Under the pieces are notes generated by a model, which worked only from the letters and a program-made list of their open reading frames with translations, was not told the origin of the DNA and did not search any database. From contig NZ_JAESVF010000006.1 of the NCBI RefSeq assembly GCF_038433465.1, positions 62,001-126,000 of the forward strand: DNA of 64,000 nt. The letters are read 5' to 3'. Shown one piece after another: positions 1-8,880 of the stretch. Every line of letters starts with the position of its first letter. Position 1 is the first letter of the stretch. Origin of the DNA: Galbibacter sp038433465 (GTDB lineage Bacteria > Bacteroidota > Bacteroidia > Flavobacteriales > Flavobacteriaceae). The position numbers and the translations under genes are program-made.

Positions 1-1742
1 ATATTCCTTTATACCGATTGTTCTCGCAATGGCAAGGCAAGGCAAACGGATTTACAAAAGGGCGCGACCGCAGTTTTCACTTTGGTACGCAAGAATATAA
101 AATTATCGGAATGATTTCGCATTTAGGTCCGCAGTTAGGCGTAGCCGACGGAATTGCTCTTGCCCATAAAATTAGAAATGAAGCAAAAGTTACCGCTGTT
201 TTTACAGGAGAAGGAGGAACTAGCGAAGGAGATTTTCACGAGGCGCTAAATGTAGCTTCGGTTTGGTCGTTGCCTGTTTTGTTTTGTATTGAAAATAATG
301 GCTACGGACTCTCAACACCAACTTCCGAGCAGTACAACTGCGAAAACCTTGCAGATAGAGGCGTTGGCTACGGAATGGAAGCGCATATCATCGATGGAAA
401 CAATATATTGGAAGTTTATACAAAAGTTAGTGCTTTGACAAAAAGTATGAGAGAAAATCCGCGTCCGATATTGCTTGAGTTTAAAACCTTCAGAATGCGA
501 GGACACGAAGAGGCGAGTGGTGTGAAATATGTTCCGAAAGAGATTTTAGCTGAATGGAAGCAGAAAGATCCTATTAGTAATTACGTTCAGTTTTTAAAAG
601 ACGAAGCAATTTTAACTGAAGAAAATGATAAAGCGCTTCATGAGGAAATTCAGAATGAAATTGATGAAAATCTAGTTATTTCTTTTGCTGAAAATGAAAT
701 AACTCCTGATGTAACTAATGAATTAAATGATGTTTTTCAATCATTTAAAAATAAAGAAGTTACAAAATCAGAAGCAACGAATACTATTCGGTATATTGAT
801 GCGGTTTCTGAAGGTTTAAAACAAAGTTTAGAAACACATAAAAACCTCATTGTCATGGGGCAAGATATTGCAGAGTACGGCGGGGTTTTTAAAATTACGG
901 AGGGTTTTGTTGAGTTATTCGGAAAAGAACGTATCAGAAATACACCTATTTGTGAATCGGCTATTGTGGCGACTGCTATGGGACTTTCAATAAACCAAAT
1001 GAAAGCTGTTGTAGAAATGCAGTTTGCCGACTTTGTTTCAAGCGGATTTAATCCCATTGTAAATTATTTAGCAAAATCTTATTATCGTTGGGGGCAAAAT
1101 GCCGATGTGGTTATTAGAATGCCATGTGGTGGCGGTGTAGGAGCAGGGCCATTTCATTCGCAAACCAATGAAGCTTGGTTTACCAAAACACCCGGACTCA
1201 AAGTGGTTTATCCGGCTTTTCCTCAAGATGCGAAAGGACTTCTAATTGCATCAATAAACGATCCTAATCCAGTGATGTTTTTTGAGCACAAAGCGCTTTA
1301 CCGTACCATTACAGCCGAAGTCCCTACCAATTACTATACTACAGAAATCGGCAAAGCTTCAGTTATTTCAGAAGGGAAAGATATTACTATAATTTCCTAC
1401 GGAATGGGTGTGCATTGGGCTTTAGATGTAATTTCAGAAAATCAAAACATTTCTATTGAACTTATTGATTTAAGAACACTTTGTCCTTTGGATGAAAAGA
1501 CCATATATACTTCAGTAAAAAAGACAGGAAAAGTATTAATTGTACAAGAAGACACACTTTTCGGCGGGATTTCGAGCGATATTTCTGCTTTAATTATGGA
1601 AAATTGTTTTGAGTATTTAGACGCACCCGTAAAAAGAGTTGCGAGCTTAGAAACACCAATTCCGTTTGATAAAAACCTTGAAAATCAATATTTAGCAAAG
1701 AGTAGATTGCAAAATGCCTTAGAAGAATTGCAGAGATATTAG
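1..1742 (+). CDS. 2-oxoacid dehydrogenase E1, fused alpha+beta subunits (5' partial)
   Basis: Thiamine-diphosphate E1 component of a branched-chain-type 2-oxoacid dehydrogenase complex; it decarboxylates the 2-oxoacid and passes the acyl group to lipoyl-E2 in the cytoplasm. The frame is already open at base 3, so the N-terminus lies outside the window; about 579 residues are visible. The alpha half carries the ThDP signature GEG (bases 207-215) with the paired Asn-Asn about 27 residues later and a RMRGHEEASG loop. From about base 780 the beta half starts (IRYIDAVSEGL) and runs to the usual C-terminal transketolase-like domain. Alpha/beta fusion is frequent in Bacteroidetes. Whether the substrate is branched-chain 2-oxoacids or pyruvate cannot be read from the sequence. 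E2 is not in view. Confidence 0.9.
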   Translation, partial: IPLYRLFSQWQGKANGFTKGRDRSFHFGTQEYKIIGMISHLGPQLGVADGIALAHKIRNEAKVTAVFTGEGGTSEGDFHEALNVASVWSLPVLFCIENNGYGLSTPTSEQYNCENLADRGVGYGMEAHIIDGNNILEVYTKVSALTKSMRENPRPILLEFKTFRMRGHEEASGVKYVPKEILAEWKQKDPISNYVQFLKDEAILTEENDKALHEEIQNEIDENLVISFAENEITPDVTNELNDVFQSFKNKEVTKSEATNTIRYIDAVSEGLKQSLETHKNLIVMGQDIAEYGGVFKITEGFVELFGKERIRNTPICESAIVATAMGLSINQMKAVVEMQFADFVSSGFNPIVNYLAKSYYRWGQNADVVIRMPCGGGVGAGPFHSQTNEAWFTKTPGLKVVYPAFPQDAKGLLIASINDPNPVMFFEHKALYRTITAEVPTNYYTTEIGKASVISEGKDITIISYGMGVHWALDVISENQNISIELIDLRTLCPLDEKTIYTSVKKTGKVLIVQEDTLFGGISSDISALIMENCFEYLDAPVKRVASLETPIPFDKNLENQYLAKSRLQNALEELQRY

Positions 1743-1851
1743 TTTAGACTGAAATTAAATATATGTTAATTTAATAAGTATTTACTTATATTTAACAGTT
1801 TTTATTTACCTTTATAGGTACATCAACAATAATTTTTTAAACTAAACAATC

Positions 1852-2349
1852 ATGAAAAATAAGGCGTATATTTTTATACTGATGGTGTCTTTAGTATTAA
1901 CATCTTGCGGACTTAGCAAAGAGAACAAAGACAACAGAAAAACCTTAGACGGTACTTGGAAACTTACAAACATTGACTATCAAAACAACGAAGGTTATTT
2001 TAAGTCGGTGCTTTTTGGTGATGTTTCTGCAAAGTGCTTTAAAGGAAGTGAATGGTTTTTCCGTTCAAACAATAGTACAGGGTACTACAACATTTTAGAG
2101 CCAGGGGATTGTTCTCCAGGACAACGTAACATTCGCTGGTCTATTCAAGACGATCCTAACGGAAATCCTAATCGTTTTCAATTTAAATTTATTGACGAAA
2201 AGAAAAATGACGTTGGAGGAGGATATGGTTATGTTTTCCAAATCAACTCATTATCTCCACAAACAATGGTGATTTCTGCGGATGCTCCTGTAGGATCTGA
2301 AACTGTTACAGTGGTATATGAATTTACAAAGATTGCATCGCTTAGATAA
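1852..2349 (+). CDS. lipocalin-like lipoprotein
   Basis: A 165-residue exported protein with a hydrophobic N-terminal signal ending in the lipobox LTSC (Cys19), so probably a lipid-anchored periplasmic or outer-membrane protein. After the anchor comes LDGTWKLTN, the start of the lipocalin-like/META-like beta-barrel domain that is common in Flavobacteria lipoproteins; the rest is beta-rich with Gly/Asn turns. Two Cys (in AKCFKG and GDCSPG) may form a disulfide. The ligand is unknown. It precedes another lipoprotein gene by 78 bp on the same strand and may be cotranscribed with it. Confidence 0.72.
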   Translation: MKNKAYIFILMVSLVLTSCGLSKENKDNRKTLDGTWKLTNIDYQNNEGYFKSVLFGDVSAKCFKGSEWFFRSNNSTGYYNILEPGDCSPGQRNIRWSIQDDPNGNPNRFQFKFIDEKKNDVGGGYGYVFQINSLSPQTMVISADAPVGSETVTVVYEFTKIASLR

Positions 2350-2427
2350 GCAATTAAACCAACCAAACGAACGAAAACTCTCTTAAGTTTTTAATCGACC
2401 AATAAAAAAAATAATAAAAAATAACAG

Positions 2428-3114
2428 ATGAAAAAAATAATCTTAAAAAGCGGAATCGTATTCACTTCTTTACTGATGTTAGTAAGTTGTGAAGCTATCA
2501 AAAATTCGAATAACACACAGCGTGGAACTGCAATTGGAGCAGGTTCTGGAGCAGCTATCGGAGGTATTATCGGGAATAATGTAGGAGACGGAAACAACTC
2601 TGTACTTGGTGCTATTATTGGTGCTGCAGTAGGTGGAGCTGTTGGTAACAGAATTGGTAATAAAATGGATAGAAATGCTGAAGCAATTGAAGAAGCAATT
2701 CCAGGAGCTGAAGTAACCAGAATTGGTGAAGGTATCAATGTTACTTTTGATGAAAACAGCGGTGTGAAATTCGCTTTAAATTCTGCTGATATTTCTCCAG
2801 AAGGGCAAGAAACACTTAGAAAAATGGCAGAAGTATTTGTTGAATATGATGATACAAATATTTTAATTGAAGGACATACAGATAGTTCTGGAGCAGATTC
2901 TTACAATATGTCTCTTTCTGAAAAGAGAGCAAAATCTGTAAGAGATTTTCTTGCTTCAAACGGAGTATCTACTTCAAGAATGACAACAAAATGGTATGGT
3001 GAAACACAACCAAAATTCGATAATACTACAGAAGAAGGACGTGTAAAAAACAGACGTGTAGAACTTGGTATTGTTGCTAGTCAAGAAATGATTCAAGAAG
3101 CAAAATCAGAATAA
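2428..3114 (+). CDS. OmpA-family lipoprotein with glycine zipper
   Basis: A 228-residue envelope protein. It has a signal with a Cys at LVSC (lipobox-like), then a Gly/Ala-rich glycine-zipper segment (about residues 36-75, repeated GxxxG pattern), then an OmpA C-terminal peptidoglycan-binding domain (about 108-220) with GHTDSSGADSYN, LSEKRAKSV and NRRVEL motifs. The architecture matches the YiaD-like group, which links the outer membrane to peptidoglycan. It is followed by a strong intrinsic terminator at 3136-3165. Function beyond envelope anchoring is inferred from the family. Confidence 0.88.
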   Translation: MKKIILKSGIVFTSLLMLVSCEAIKNSNNTQRGTAIGAGSGAAIGGIIGNNVGDGNNSVLGAIIGAAVGGAVGNRIGNKMDRNAEAIEEAIPGAEVTRIGEGINVTFDENSGVKFALNSADISPEGQETLRKMAEVFVEYDDTNILIEGHTDSSGADSYNMSLSEKRAKSVRDFLASNGVSTSRMTTKWYGETQPKFDNTTEEGRVKNRRVELGIVASQEMIQEAKSE

Positions 3115-3135
3115 TTAAGTACTAATTTCAAACAA

Positions 3136-3165
3136 AAAGGTCCGATGAATATCGGACCTTTTTTT
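3136..3165 (+). terminator. intrinsic terminator after OmpA-like gene
   Basis: Perfect 11-bp stem AAAGGTCCGAT / ATCGGACCTTT with a 4-nt GAAT loop and a 7-T run, 22 bp after the OmpA-like stop codon. The A-run on the other side could also serve the converging hibernation-factor gene. Confidence 0.9.
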
Positions 3166-3183
3166 ATATCAAAAATCTAGCTT

Positions 3184-3486
3184 TTATTTAGCCTTCATCT
3201 TTTCTTTCTTTTTGCGAAGTTGTCTTTCTAAATCGTCTGCAGCTTCAGCAATAGACATTTCAAATTTCTCATGAGATGCCTCAGCAAATAGGCGAGGACC
3301 AGGTACACTTACACGAATGTTACAAATTTTCCCTGTATCCTTAGCCGATGTATTTTCAGTTTTAAAAAACACATCGGCACGAACAATAAAATCATACTTA
3401 TCTACAAGTTTTTGGAGTCTTTTAGCTGTTAACTCCTCCAGGCGACTGCTCGCAGCCACACTGTCATACTCAAAGTTTATTTGCAT
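3184..3486 (-). CDS. hpf: ribosome hibernation promoting factor, short form (HPF/RaiA)
   Basis: A 100-residue member of the sigma-54 modulation/S30EA family, which binds the 30S decoding region and inactivates ribosomes in stationary phase. Visible are the N-terminal beta strand MQINFEYDS, the alpha helix RLEELTAKRLQKLVDKY, the middle strands with VPGPRLFAEA, and the Lys/Arg-rich C-terminal helix ending in RKKKEKMKAK. There is no C-terminal dimerisation extension, so it is the short type. It is transcribed toward the 3136-3165 terminator. Upstream lies thioredoxin on the same strand, 132 bp away. Confidence 0.88.
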   Translation of the reverse strand: MQINFEYDSVAASSRLEELTAKRLQKLVDKYDFIVRADVFFKTENTSAKDTGKICNIRVSVPGPRLFAEASHEKFEMSIAEAADDLERQLRKKKEKMKAK

Positions 3487-3618
3487 ATTAACCAGTTTTT
3501 ATTCCTTATTAAAAAAGCATCAATTACCTTGATGTCTTCCTTATAAATTTACTAAAATTAATAATGCTGAAAAAGGATTTTTACTTAAAGTATAATTAAT
3601 TTTTTAGGCGGAATTGGT

Positions 3619-3918
3619 CTACAAATGTTCGGTTAGTTTCTTTACTAAATCATTTTTAGAAACCATTCCAGATTGCCTCCAAACAGAAGCTCCGTTTTTA
3701 AAAACCATAAACGTTGGCACACCTCTAACTTGAAAACGCGCAGCTAATTCTTGGTTTTTATCTACGTTAATTTTTATAATATTTACATTGTTTCCCATTA
3801 CTTTTTTTACATCATCAAGTATTGGCATCATTGTTTGACATGGGCCACACCAATCAGCAAAAAAATCAATTAAAACAGGCTTATTAACATCTATTATATC
3901 TTTAAAACTACTTTTCAT
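3619..3918 (-). CDS. trxA: thioredoxin
   Basis: A 99-residue cytoplasmic thioredoxin with the redox site WCGPC at residues 23-27, the buried Asp before it (IDFFADWCGPC) and the cis-Pro loop RGVPTFMVF. It has no signal peptide. It reduces protein disulfides and would be a natural electron donor for the triple-cysteine arsenate reductase at 32.8 kb (inference from the ArsC type). Length is slightly shorter than the usual 105-110 residues. Confidence 0.93.
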   Translation of the reverse strand: MKSSFKDIIDVNKPVLIDFFADWCGPCQTMMPILDDVKKVMGNNVNIIKINVDKNQELAARFQVRGVPTFMVFKNGASVWRQSGMVSKNDLVKKLTEHL

Positions 3919-4003
3919 TTACGCTTTTTTATGGGTTTTAATTCTTATAAAAGAATTCACTTTAAATTAATACGATTGAAACTATATTTTGGTCGTTATT
4001 AAC

Positions 4004-4300
4004 TTAATTTCCTTGCGTTTTTTCTGGATGTAAATACTTTTTCTCCATCCAAAATGTACCAAACGGAATAATTGAACAAAGTAACACTATAAATAATGTA
4101 GTTATTGACCATTTTAGCCTTCTATAAAATACAAAAGCCATCACTACGTATGCAATAAATAAGATTCCGTGGAGCATTCCTACAATTCGGTTTGGTCCTT
4201 GGATATCCATTAAATATTTTAACGGCATTGTTACTCCAAAAAGTAATAAATATGAAATTCCTTCAAGGATGCTAACAAGTCTAAAGTTCTTTATATTCAT
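4004..4300 (-). CDS. DUF3817 small membrane protein
   Basis: A 98-residue integral membrane protein with about three transmembrane segments, beginning FRLVSILEGISYLLLFGVTM, a pattern typical of DUF3817 (YdzA-like) proteins, followed by GxxHGILF. Biochemical function is unknown in the family. A TACTTTTG -7-like box lies 15-22 bp upstream of the start codon, overlapped by a 9-bp-arm inverted repeat (see 4315-4343). Confidence 0.75.
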   Translation of the reverse strand: MNIKNFRLVSILEGISYLLLFGVTMPLKYLMDIQGPNRIVGMLHGILFIAYVVMAFVFYRRLKWSITTLFIVLLCSIIPFGTFWMEKKYLHPEKTQGN

Positions 4301-4314
4301 CGATATTTTTTTTA

Positions 4315-4343
4315 CAAAAGTAAACTAGCAAAATTAGTTTACT
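4315..4343 (-). promoter_or_regulatory. -7 box overlapped by inverted repeat, upstream of DUF3817 gene
   Basis: Minus-strand TACTTTTG (4315-4322) matches the Bacteroidetes -7 consensus TAnnTTTG. It overlaps a perfect inverted repeat AGTAAACTA (4319-4327) / TAGTTTACT (4335-4343) with a 7-bp spacer. No TTG lies at the usual -33 spacing, which fits an activator- or repressor-controlled promoter. The protein that would bind is unknown. Confidence 0.4.
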
Positions 4344-4367
4344 GCGTTTAAAGTGTTAAAATAGCGC

Positions 4368-6188
4368 TTATTTTGGAAGCATATTTCCAAGCAGGAGGGA
4401 AGCCACAATCCATAAAATAATAGAAAGTAAGCCGCCAATAATTAAAAAATGTTTGAATTTATAAATCCCTAATCCGTAAATTAACGTATTAGTTTGATAC
4501 CCCAAAGGCGTAAAAAAACTAAAATTGGCTGAGAATAAAACAGCAAGAATAAACGGTTTAAGTGGTAAATTACTAGCCGATGCTAGTGAAATGGCAATCG
4601 GTGTCATAATTATAGCTGTAGCGTTGTTGGAAATAATCCCGCTGAGCAACATGGTAAATAAAAATATGAGTCCGATTATAATTGTTGGGGCTTTTCCTGA
4701 GATTAAAGCTAATAATTGTGTAGATACCCATTGGTCGGCACCGCTGTTATTCATTGCGATACCAAGCGGTATCATCCCAGAAAGAAGGAAAATAATTTCC
4801 CAATTTATATTCTTGTAAACATTATTAAGCTGAATACAATTAAAAAAGAGTAATAAAAAACAGCCCGTTAAAGCACTTGCCAAAATAGGTAAAACGCCTG
4901 TAGCTGCAAGTGCAATAACAGTTATTAGTATTCCAAAAGTTAATGCCTTTTTATAGGCTGGAATGTTAGAAAACGTAGTATGTTCTTGTAAAACAGCCAT
5001 GTTTTCTATCGTTCCTAATTCGTTAAGGTTTTCTTTTGGTATTTCAACCAATAAACGATCGCCCACTTTAAGTTTAATATGCTCGGCACTTATATTTAAG
5101 AGTTTGTCCTTTACATTTTTAATGTTTTTTCTTCGTTTGATAGCTAGTGGAATTCCACCTAAAAATGTTTTGTTTTTAAGTTCGTTGAGTGAACGTTTCA
5201 ATAAGGGAGCACCTGGTAACATCAAAATTTCAACGATAGCATTTTGTTGCGCATCAAATTCGTTTTTTTCATTTTCAGATGTATTTTTTTCTTCGGAAAC
5301 ACTGTAATTATTCAGTATAACTCCTTGCATTCCTTTTATTTCCATTAAAATATCTAGATTACAAGAGAGTAGGAGCTTGTCGCCTTTTTTCAAGGTAATG
5401 TATTTCCCAGGAGCTTTATTTGAAATGCCATTTCGGGTTAATTTTAATAGCGTGATTCCTTCATTTTTAAACAGAAATGTATCTTCTATTTTCTTATCAA
5501 TACAATTAGCATTTTCAGTAAACTCAATACTAGTAAGGAATTGCTCTAGTTCATATTCTTTGGTAATATTTTTTGAAGTTCCCCACGGAAGTAAAAAAGA
5601 AGTCAAAGTAATAAATACAATTCCAATGCCTAAAAATATCAATCCGTATAAAGAAAATTCAAAAAAAGTAAAGCGTTCCGCACCAAATTTAGAAGCAATG
5701 GAGTTGATAATTAGGTTAGTAGAAGTTCCCATAAGTGTACAACTTCCGCCTAAAATACCTGCAAAAGATATCGGTAAGAGTAATTTTGATTGTGATATAT
5801 TATGTTTAATAGAAAGTTCTGCTAGAATTTTAATAAATACAATAACAACTGCCGTAGTGCTTATAAATGCTGAAATTCCTCCAGAAATGATCATGAATGT
5901 TGGAATTAATAACAAAAGCGGTAGCACTTTAAATTTCTTTAATCCGTTGGCTAACATTTGAATAATTCCGTTTTGTTCTAAAGCTATAGCAATTATCATT
6001 AAGCAGAGTACGGTAATTGTTGCAGAATTTGAAAATCCGCTGATAGCTTCTTCAGGAGTTACAATTCCGAAGAGTAACAGACTCACAATTATAAAGAAGG
6101 CAATTTTATCTACAGGAAATATTTCAAAGGCAAAAAATACAATTACCAAAGCTAATACAACGAATACGTATATAATTTCTATTGTCAT
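4368..6188 (-). CDS. SLC13/DASS-type permease with two RCK_C (TrkA-C) domains
   Basis: A 606-residue inner-membrane transporter. About five to six TM helices (1-215) and a second membrane block (about 410-606) flank a soluble insert of about 200 residues holding two TrkA-C-like domains (KGDKLLLSC and VGDRLLVEIP patterns). Two SNT-type substrate hairpins are visible: TSTN at 155-158 and SNNAT in the C-terminal half. This architecture is typical of SLC13-like sodium/anion (sulfate, dicarboxylate) carriers; the substrate cannot be fixed from sequence. It has a single-gene context with a 209-bp non-coding gap upstream. Confidence 0.85.
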   Translation of the reverse strand: MTIEIIYVFVVLALVIVFFAFEIFPVDKIAFFIIVSLLLFGIVTPEEAISGFSNSATITVLCLMIIAIALEQNGIIQMLANGLKKFKVLPLLLLIPTFMIISGGISAFISTTAVVIVFIKILAELSIKHNISQSKLLLPISFAGILGGSCTLMGTSTNLIINSIASKFGAERFTFFEFSLYGLIFLGIGIVFITLTSFLLPWGTSKNITKEYELEQFLTSIEFTENANCIDKKIEDTFLFKNEGITLLKLTRNGISNKAPGKYITLKKGDKLLLSCNLDILMEIKGMQGVILNNYSVSEEKNTSENEKNEFDAQQNAIVEILMLPGAPLLKRSLNELKNKTFLGGIPLAIKRRKNIKNVKDKLLNISAEHIKLKVGDRLLVEIPKENLNELGTIENMAVLQEHTTFSNIPAYKKALTFGILITVIALAATGVLPILASALTGCFLLLFFNCIQLNNVYKNINWEIIFLLSGMIPLGIAMNNSGADQWVSTQLLALISGKAPTIIIGLIFLFTMLLSGIISNNATAIIMTPIAISLASASNLPLKPFILAVLFSANFSFFTPLGYQTNTLIYGLGIYKFKHFLIIGGLLSIILWIVASLLLGNMLPK

Positions 6189-6287
6189 GGCGGTAGAATG
6201 GTTGGTTGTATTAAATGTATTTTATTTTGATGGAAGTGAGATTTTAATTGTAAATACTTTAACACAAATAGGTATAGGAGGTATTTC

Positions 6288-6319
<32 letters not shown>

Positions 6320-6334
6320 AAACAAAAATGTGTA

Positions 6335-6364
6335 ATAAAAAAAGCTATCATGATTGATAGCTTT
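6335..6364 (-). terminator. intrinsic terminator after alcohol dehydrogenase
   Basis: Stem AAAGCTATCA (6341-6350) / TGATAGCTTT (6355-6364), loop TGAT. The A-run 6336-6343 gives a U-tract for minus-strand transcripts coming from the dehydrogenase gene. Confidence 0.85.
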
Positions 6365-6397
6365 AATTTGTAAATAATTATATGATGATATCTATGC

Positions 6398-7447
6398 TTA
6401 ATTAAGCGTTTTTAGATCGATTACAAAACGATATTTAACATCGCCATTTTCTAAACGTGTAAAAGCTTCATTAACTTCTGGTACGCTAATTAATTCAATA
6501 TCGGCTGTAATTTGATGTTTAGCACAAAACTCTAACATTTCTTGAGTTTCGGCAATTCCTCCAATATTTGAACCAGAAAAACTTTTACGACCGTTAACAA
6601 CATTAAACGCACCAACTTCAAGAGGTTCATTTGGAAGTCCAACTAACACCAAACTACCATCAACATTTAATGCTTGTAAATATGTATTGACATCGTGTTT
6701 TGCAGAAACTGTATCCAAAATCATGTCAAAACCACGAGCCGTTTTCATTTGCGCTGGATCTTTAGAAAGTATTGCAAAATCAGCTCCTAAGCGTTTAGCA
6801 TCAGCTACTTTAGCTTCCGAAGTTGTAAAAACAGTAACTTCGGCACCCATTGCTTTTGCAATTTTAATTGCCATGTGTCCGAGGCCTCCAATACCAATAA
6901 TTCCTACTTTTTTACCGGGTCCAACTTTCCAATGTTTTAAAGGTGAATACACTGTAATTCCTGCACATAATAAAGGTGCGGCCGCAGCTAAATCATCGAA
7001 ATCTGGCATTTTTAAAACGTAATTTGCATCAGCAACTATACGTTCTGAAAATCCGCCGTAAGTCATACCACCCAAGTGTTTATCTGGAGAGTTAAATACA
7101 ACTGTCCATCCTTCTTCACAAAATTGTTCTTCTCCTTCATTACATTGATGGCAATGTCCACAACTATCAACAATACAGCCAATAGCCGCAATATCGCCCA
7201 CTTTAAATTTGGTGACTTCACTTCCAATCTTTGTAATCTTCCCAACTATTTCATGCCCAGGAACAATTGGATATGTAGTTCCTCCCCAATCATTGTGTAC
7301 AGCATGTAAGTCGGAATGACAAATCCCGCAGTATAAAATGTCTATTTCTACATCGTTGGCAAGTAAACCTCTTCTTTTAATATCTATATTTTGCATCGGT
7401 GCCTCCGCGGCGTCTGTACCATATGCTTTTACAATTGTTGTTTCCAT
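6398..7447 (-). CDS. zinc-dependent NAD(P)-alcohol dehydrogenase (YahK/CAD type)
   Basis: A 349-residue medium-chain dehydrogenase that interconverts alcohols and aldehydes. Catalytic zinc ligands are visible as Cys40 (CGICHSD) and GHE at 64-66; structural zinc ligands as Cys96, 99, 102 and 110 (CGHCHQC...C). The Rossmann motif GIGGLGH is at about 186-192, followed by VTVFTTSEAK, typical of the NADP(H) cinnamyl-alcohol/YahK group. It lies 10 bp downstream of the cupin gene and so is in its operon, in a cluster with an AraC regulator and an aldo/keto reductase. A role in aldehyde reduction is inferred. Confidence 0.92.
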   Translation of the reverse strand: METTIVKAYGTDAAEAPMQNIDIKRRGLLANDVEIDILYCGICHSDLHAVHNDWGGTTYPIVPGHEIVGKITKIGSEVTKFKVGDIAAIGCIVDSCGHCHQCNEGEEQFCEEGWTVVFNSPDKHLGGMTYGGFSERIVADANYVLKMPDFDDLAAAAPLLCAGITVYSPLKHWKVGPGKKVGIIGIGGLGHMAIKIAKAMGAEVTVFTTSEAKVADAKRLGADFAILSKDPAQMKTARGFDMILDTVSAKHDVNTYLQALNVDGSLVLVGLPNEPLEVGAFNVVNGRKSFSGSNIGGIAETQEMLEFCAKHQITADIELISVPEVNEAFTRLENGDVKYRFVIDLKTLN

Positions 7448-7457
7448 AGTGTTTTAT

Positions 7458-7856
7458 TTAAATTTTATAATCAGAATCGCTTACTTTTTCCATCCAAGTA
7501 ACCGCTTCTCCATTAACTTCTTCTTGAATTGCAATGTGTGTCATCGATTTATGTTGCGATGCACCATGCCAATGCTTTTCATTGGGTGCAAACCACACAA
7601 CATCCCCTGGTTTTATTTCTTCTACTAGGCCTCCTTCGCGTTGTACCCACCCTACTCCTTCTGTAACTATTAAAGTTTGTCCGGCCGGATGTGTGTGCCA
7701 AGCTGTTCGGGCTCCTGGAGTAAAGGTTACTTTTGCTCCTGCTGCCTTTGTAATTTCAGGTTGTTGCGTAAATAAAGGGTCTATTTGTACAGCTCCAGTA
7801 AACCAATCGTCTGGGCCTTTGACTGTGGCTTGTGCTCCATTTCTAATGATTTCCAT
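7458..7856 (-). CDS. cupin-domain protein
   Basis: A 132-residue single-domain cupin. Metal-binding motif 1 is visible as WHTHPAGQ (His54, His56, Gln60) and motif 2 around KHWHGA (His95, His97). The sequence resembles the small cupins related to (R)-hydroxynitrile lyase and carboxymuconolactone-decarboxylase partners; the exact activity is unknown. It has its own promoter (7900-7932) and reads into the alcohol dehydrogenase 10 bp later. Confidence 0.85.
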   Translation of the reverse strand: MEIIRNGAQATVKGPDDWFTGAVQIDPLFTQQPEITKAAGAKVTFTPGARTAWHTHPAGQTLIVTEGVGWVQREGGLVEEIKPGDVVWFAPNEKHWHGASQHKSMTHIAIQEEVNGEAVTWMEKVSDSDYKI

Positions 7857-7899
7857 ATACTTATATTTATTTTATAAGAATTAAAACTTGAGTAGAGAA

Positions 7900-7932
7900 C
7901 AAAATTACAAACAGTAGGTAGGGAATCTGCAA
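7900..7932 (-). promoter_or_regulatory. promoter of cupin-alcohol dehydrogenase operon
   Basis: Minus-strand TTG (7930-7932), 22-bp spacer, TAATTTTG (7900-7907): an exact match to the Bacteroidetes TTG / TAnnTTTG promoter. Transcription would start about 37 nt before the cupin ATG. Its position downstream of the AraC gene suggests AraC control, though I see no clear AraC site. Confidence 0.6.
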
Positions 7933-7971
7933 TAATTATCAAACCAAAAAATATGATTTTCAAACAATAAA

Positions 7972-8841
7972 TTAACTTCGGAAAGCTTTAGGGGTTGTAT
8001 TGGTGTGCCTTTTTATAAAGTTATTAAAATATGTTGAATATTCAAATCCAAGGGCGTAGGCAATTTCGTTTACATTCCAATTTGTATGCTGTAACAAGGC
8101 TTTTGCTTCGTGTACAATTCGCTCTTGAATATGCGTAGAAGTAGATTTTCCAGTAATCTCTTTTACAGATCGATTGAGATGATTTACATGTACCGATAAA
8201 ACTTCGGCATAATCTTTTGCACTTCGGAGTTTTAAAGGATTATCGGCAGTTTCAATTGGGAACTGACGCTCCAAAAGTTCTAAAAACACTGCGGTTAACC
8301 TAGCTGAAGCATTCATTTGTAATAGCTCGTCTTTTACAGGTTCTATTTTTAATGCCTCATGAATGATTAAGTGGATGTAGTTTCTAATTAAATCGTCTTT
8401 AAATGTATAGTCTGAAGCTTGTTCCTGAAGCATTTTTTCAAAAATAGCTTCTAAATTTTCTTTTTGCTGCTGATTGATTTTTAATACAGGAGTTCCATCA
8501 ATTTTAAATAATGGTGATTGTAATATGCTTTCTGAACGATCGGATATTTTTAAAAATTCTTCGGAAAACAAACATGTAAATCCGCGGTAGGTAGTAGAAA
8601 TAGTTTCCCACGAATAAGGAATGTGTGGATTGCCAAAAAACAACACAGTTCCCTCCTGCTCAAAACTTTTATCAGCATAATGAATTTTACTCTTTCCTGT
8701 GGTTAAACAGATTTTATAAAAATCTTTCCGACTGTAAACTTTTGTTGCATTTCCATCGCTCTCAATCTGAAAAACATTAAAGCCTTTTAGTTTGAGTTCG
8801 TTGTTAAATGAAGAAACGGAACGTGTGTTTTTATTTTCCAT
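7972..8841 (-). CDS. AraC-family transcriptional regulator
   Basis: 289 residues from the ATG at 8841; a TTG at 8862 would add seven residues, and I prefer the ATG. The N-terminal ~175 residues form a cupin-like sensing domain (FFGNPHIPYSWE). The C-terminal ~100 hold two helix-turn-helix motifs (YAEVLSVHVNHLNRSVKEIT, then NVNEIAYALGFEYSTYFNNF) ending in TPKAFRS. This group often controls neighbouring reductases in response to aldehydes or quinones. It starts 39 bp after the aldo/keto reductase stop and may be cotranscribed with it. Confidence 0.9.
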   Translation of the reverse strand: MENKNTRSVSSFNNELKLKGFNVFQIESDGNATKVYSRKDFYKICLTTGKSKIHYADKSFEQEGTVLFFGNPHIPYSWETISTTYRGFTCLFSEEFLKISDRSESILQSPLFKIDGTPVLKINQQQKENLEAIFEKMLQEQASDYTFKDDLIRNYIHLIIHEALKIEPVKDELLQMNASARLTAVFLELLERQFPIETADNPLKLRSAKDYAEVLSVHVNHLNRSVKEITGKSTSTHIQERIVHEAKALLQHTNWNVNEIAYALGFEYSTYFNNFIKRHTNTTPKAFRS

Positions 8842-8880
8842 GTACAAAATTAAGAAATTCAAATAATAATATAAAGTAAA

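Noticed and set aside
737..1057. Open frame opposite the E1 gene (106 codons, minus strand)
   Set aside because: No family resemblance, and it lies wholly inside the clearly coding E1 gene; the same applies to the other long antisense frames (for example 2391-2738, 5377-5961, 22543-22899, 42890-43249).
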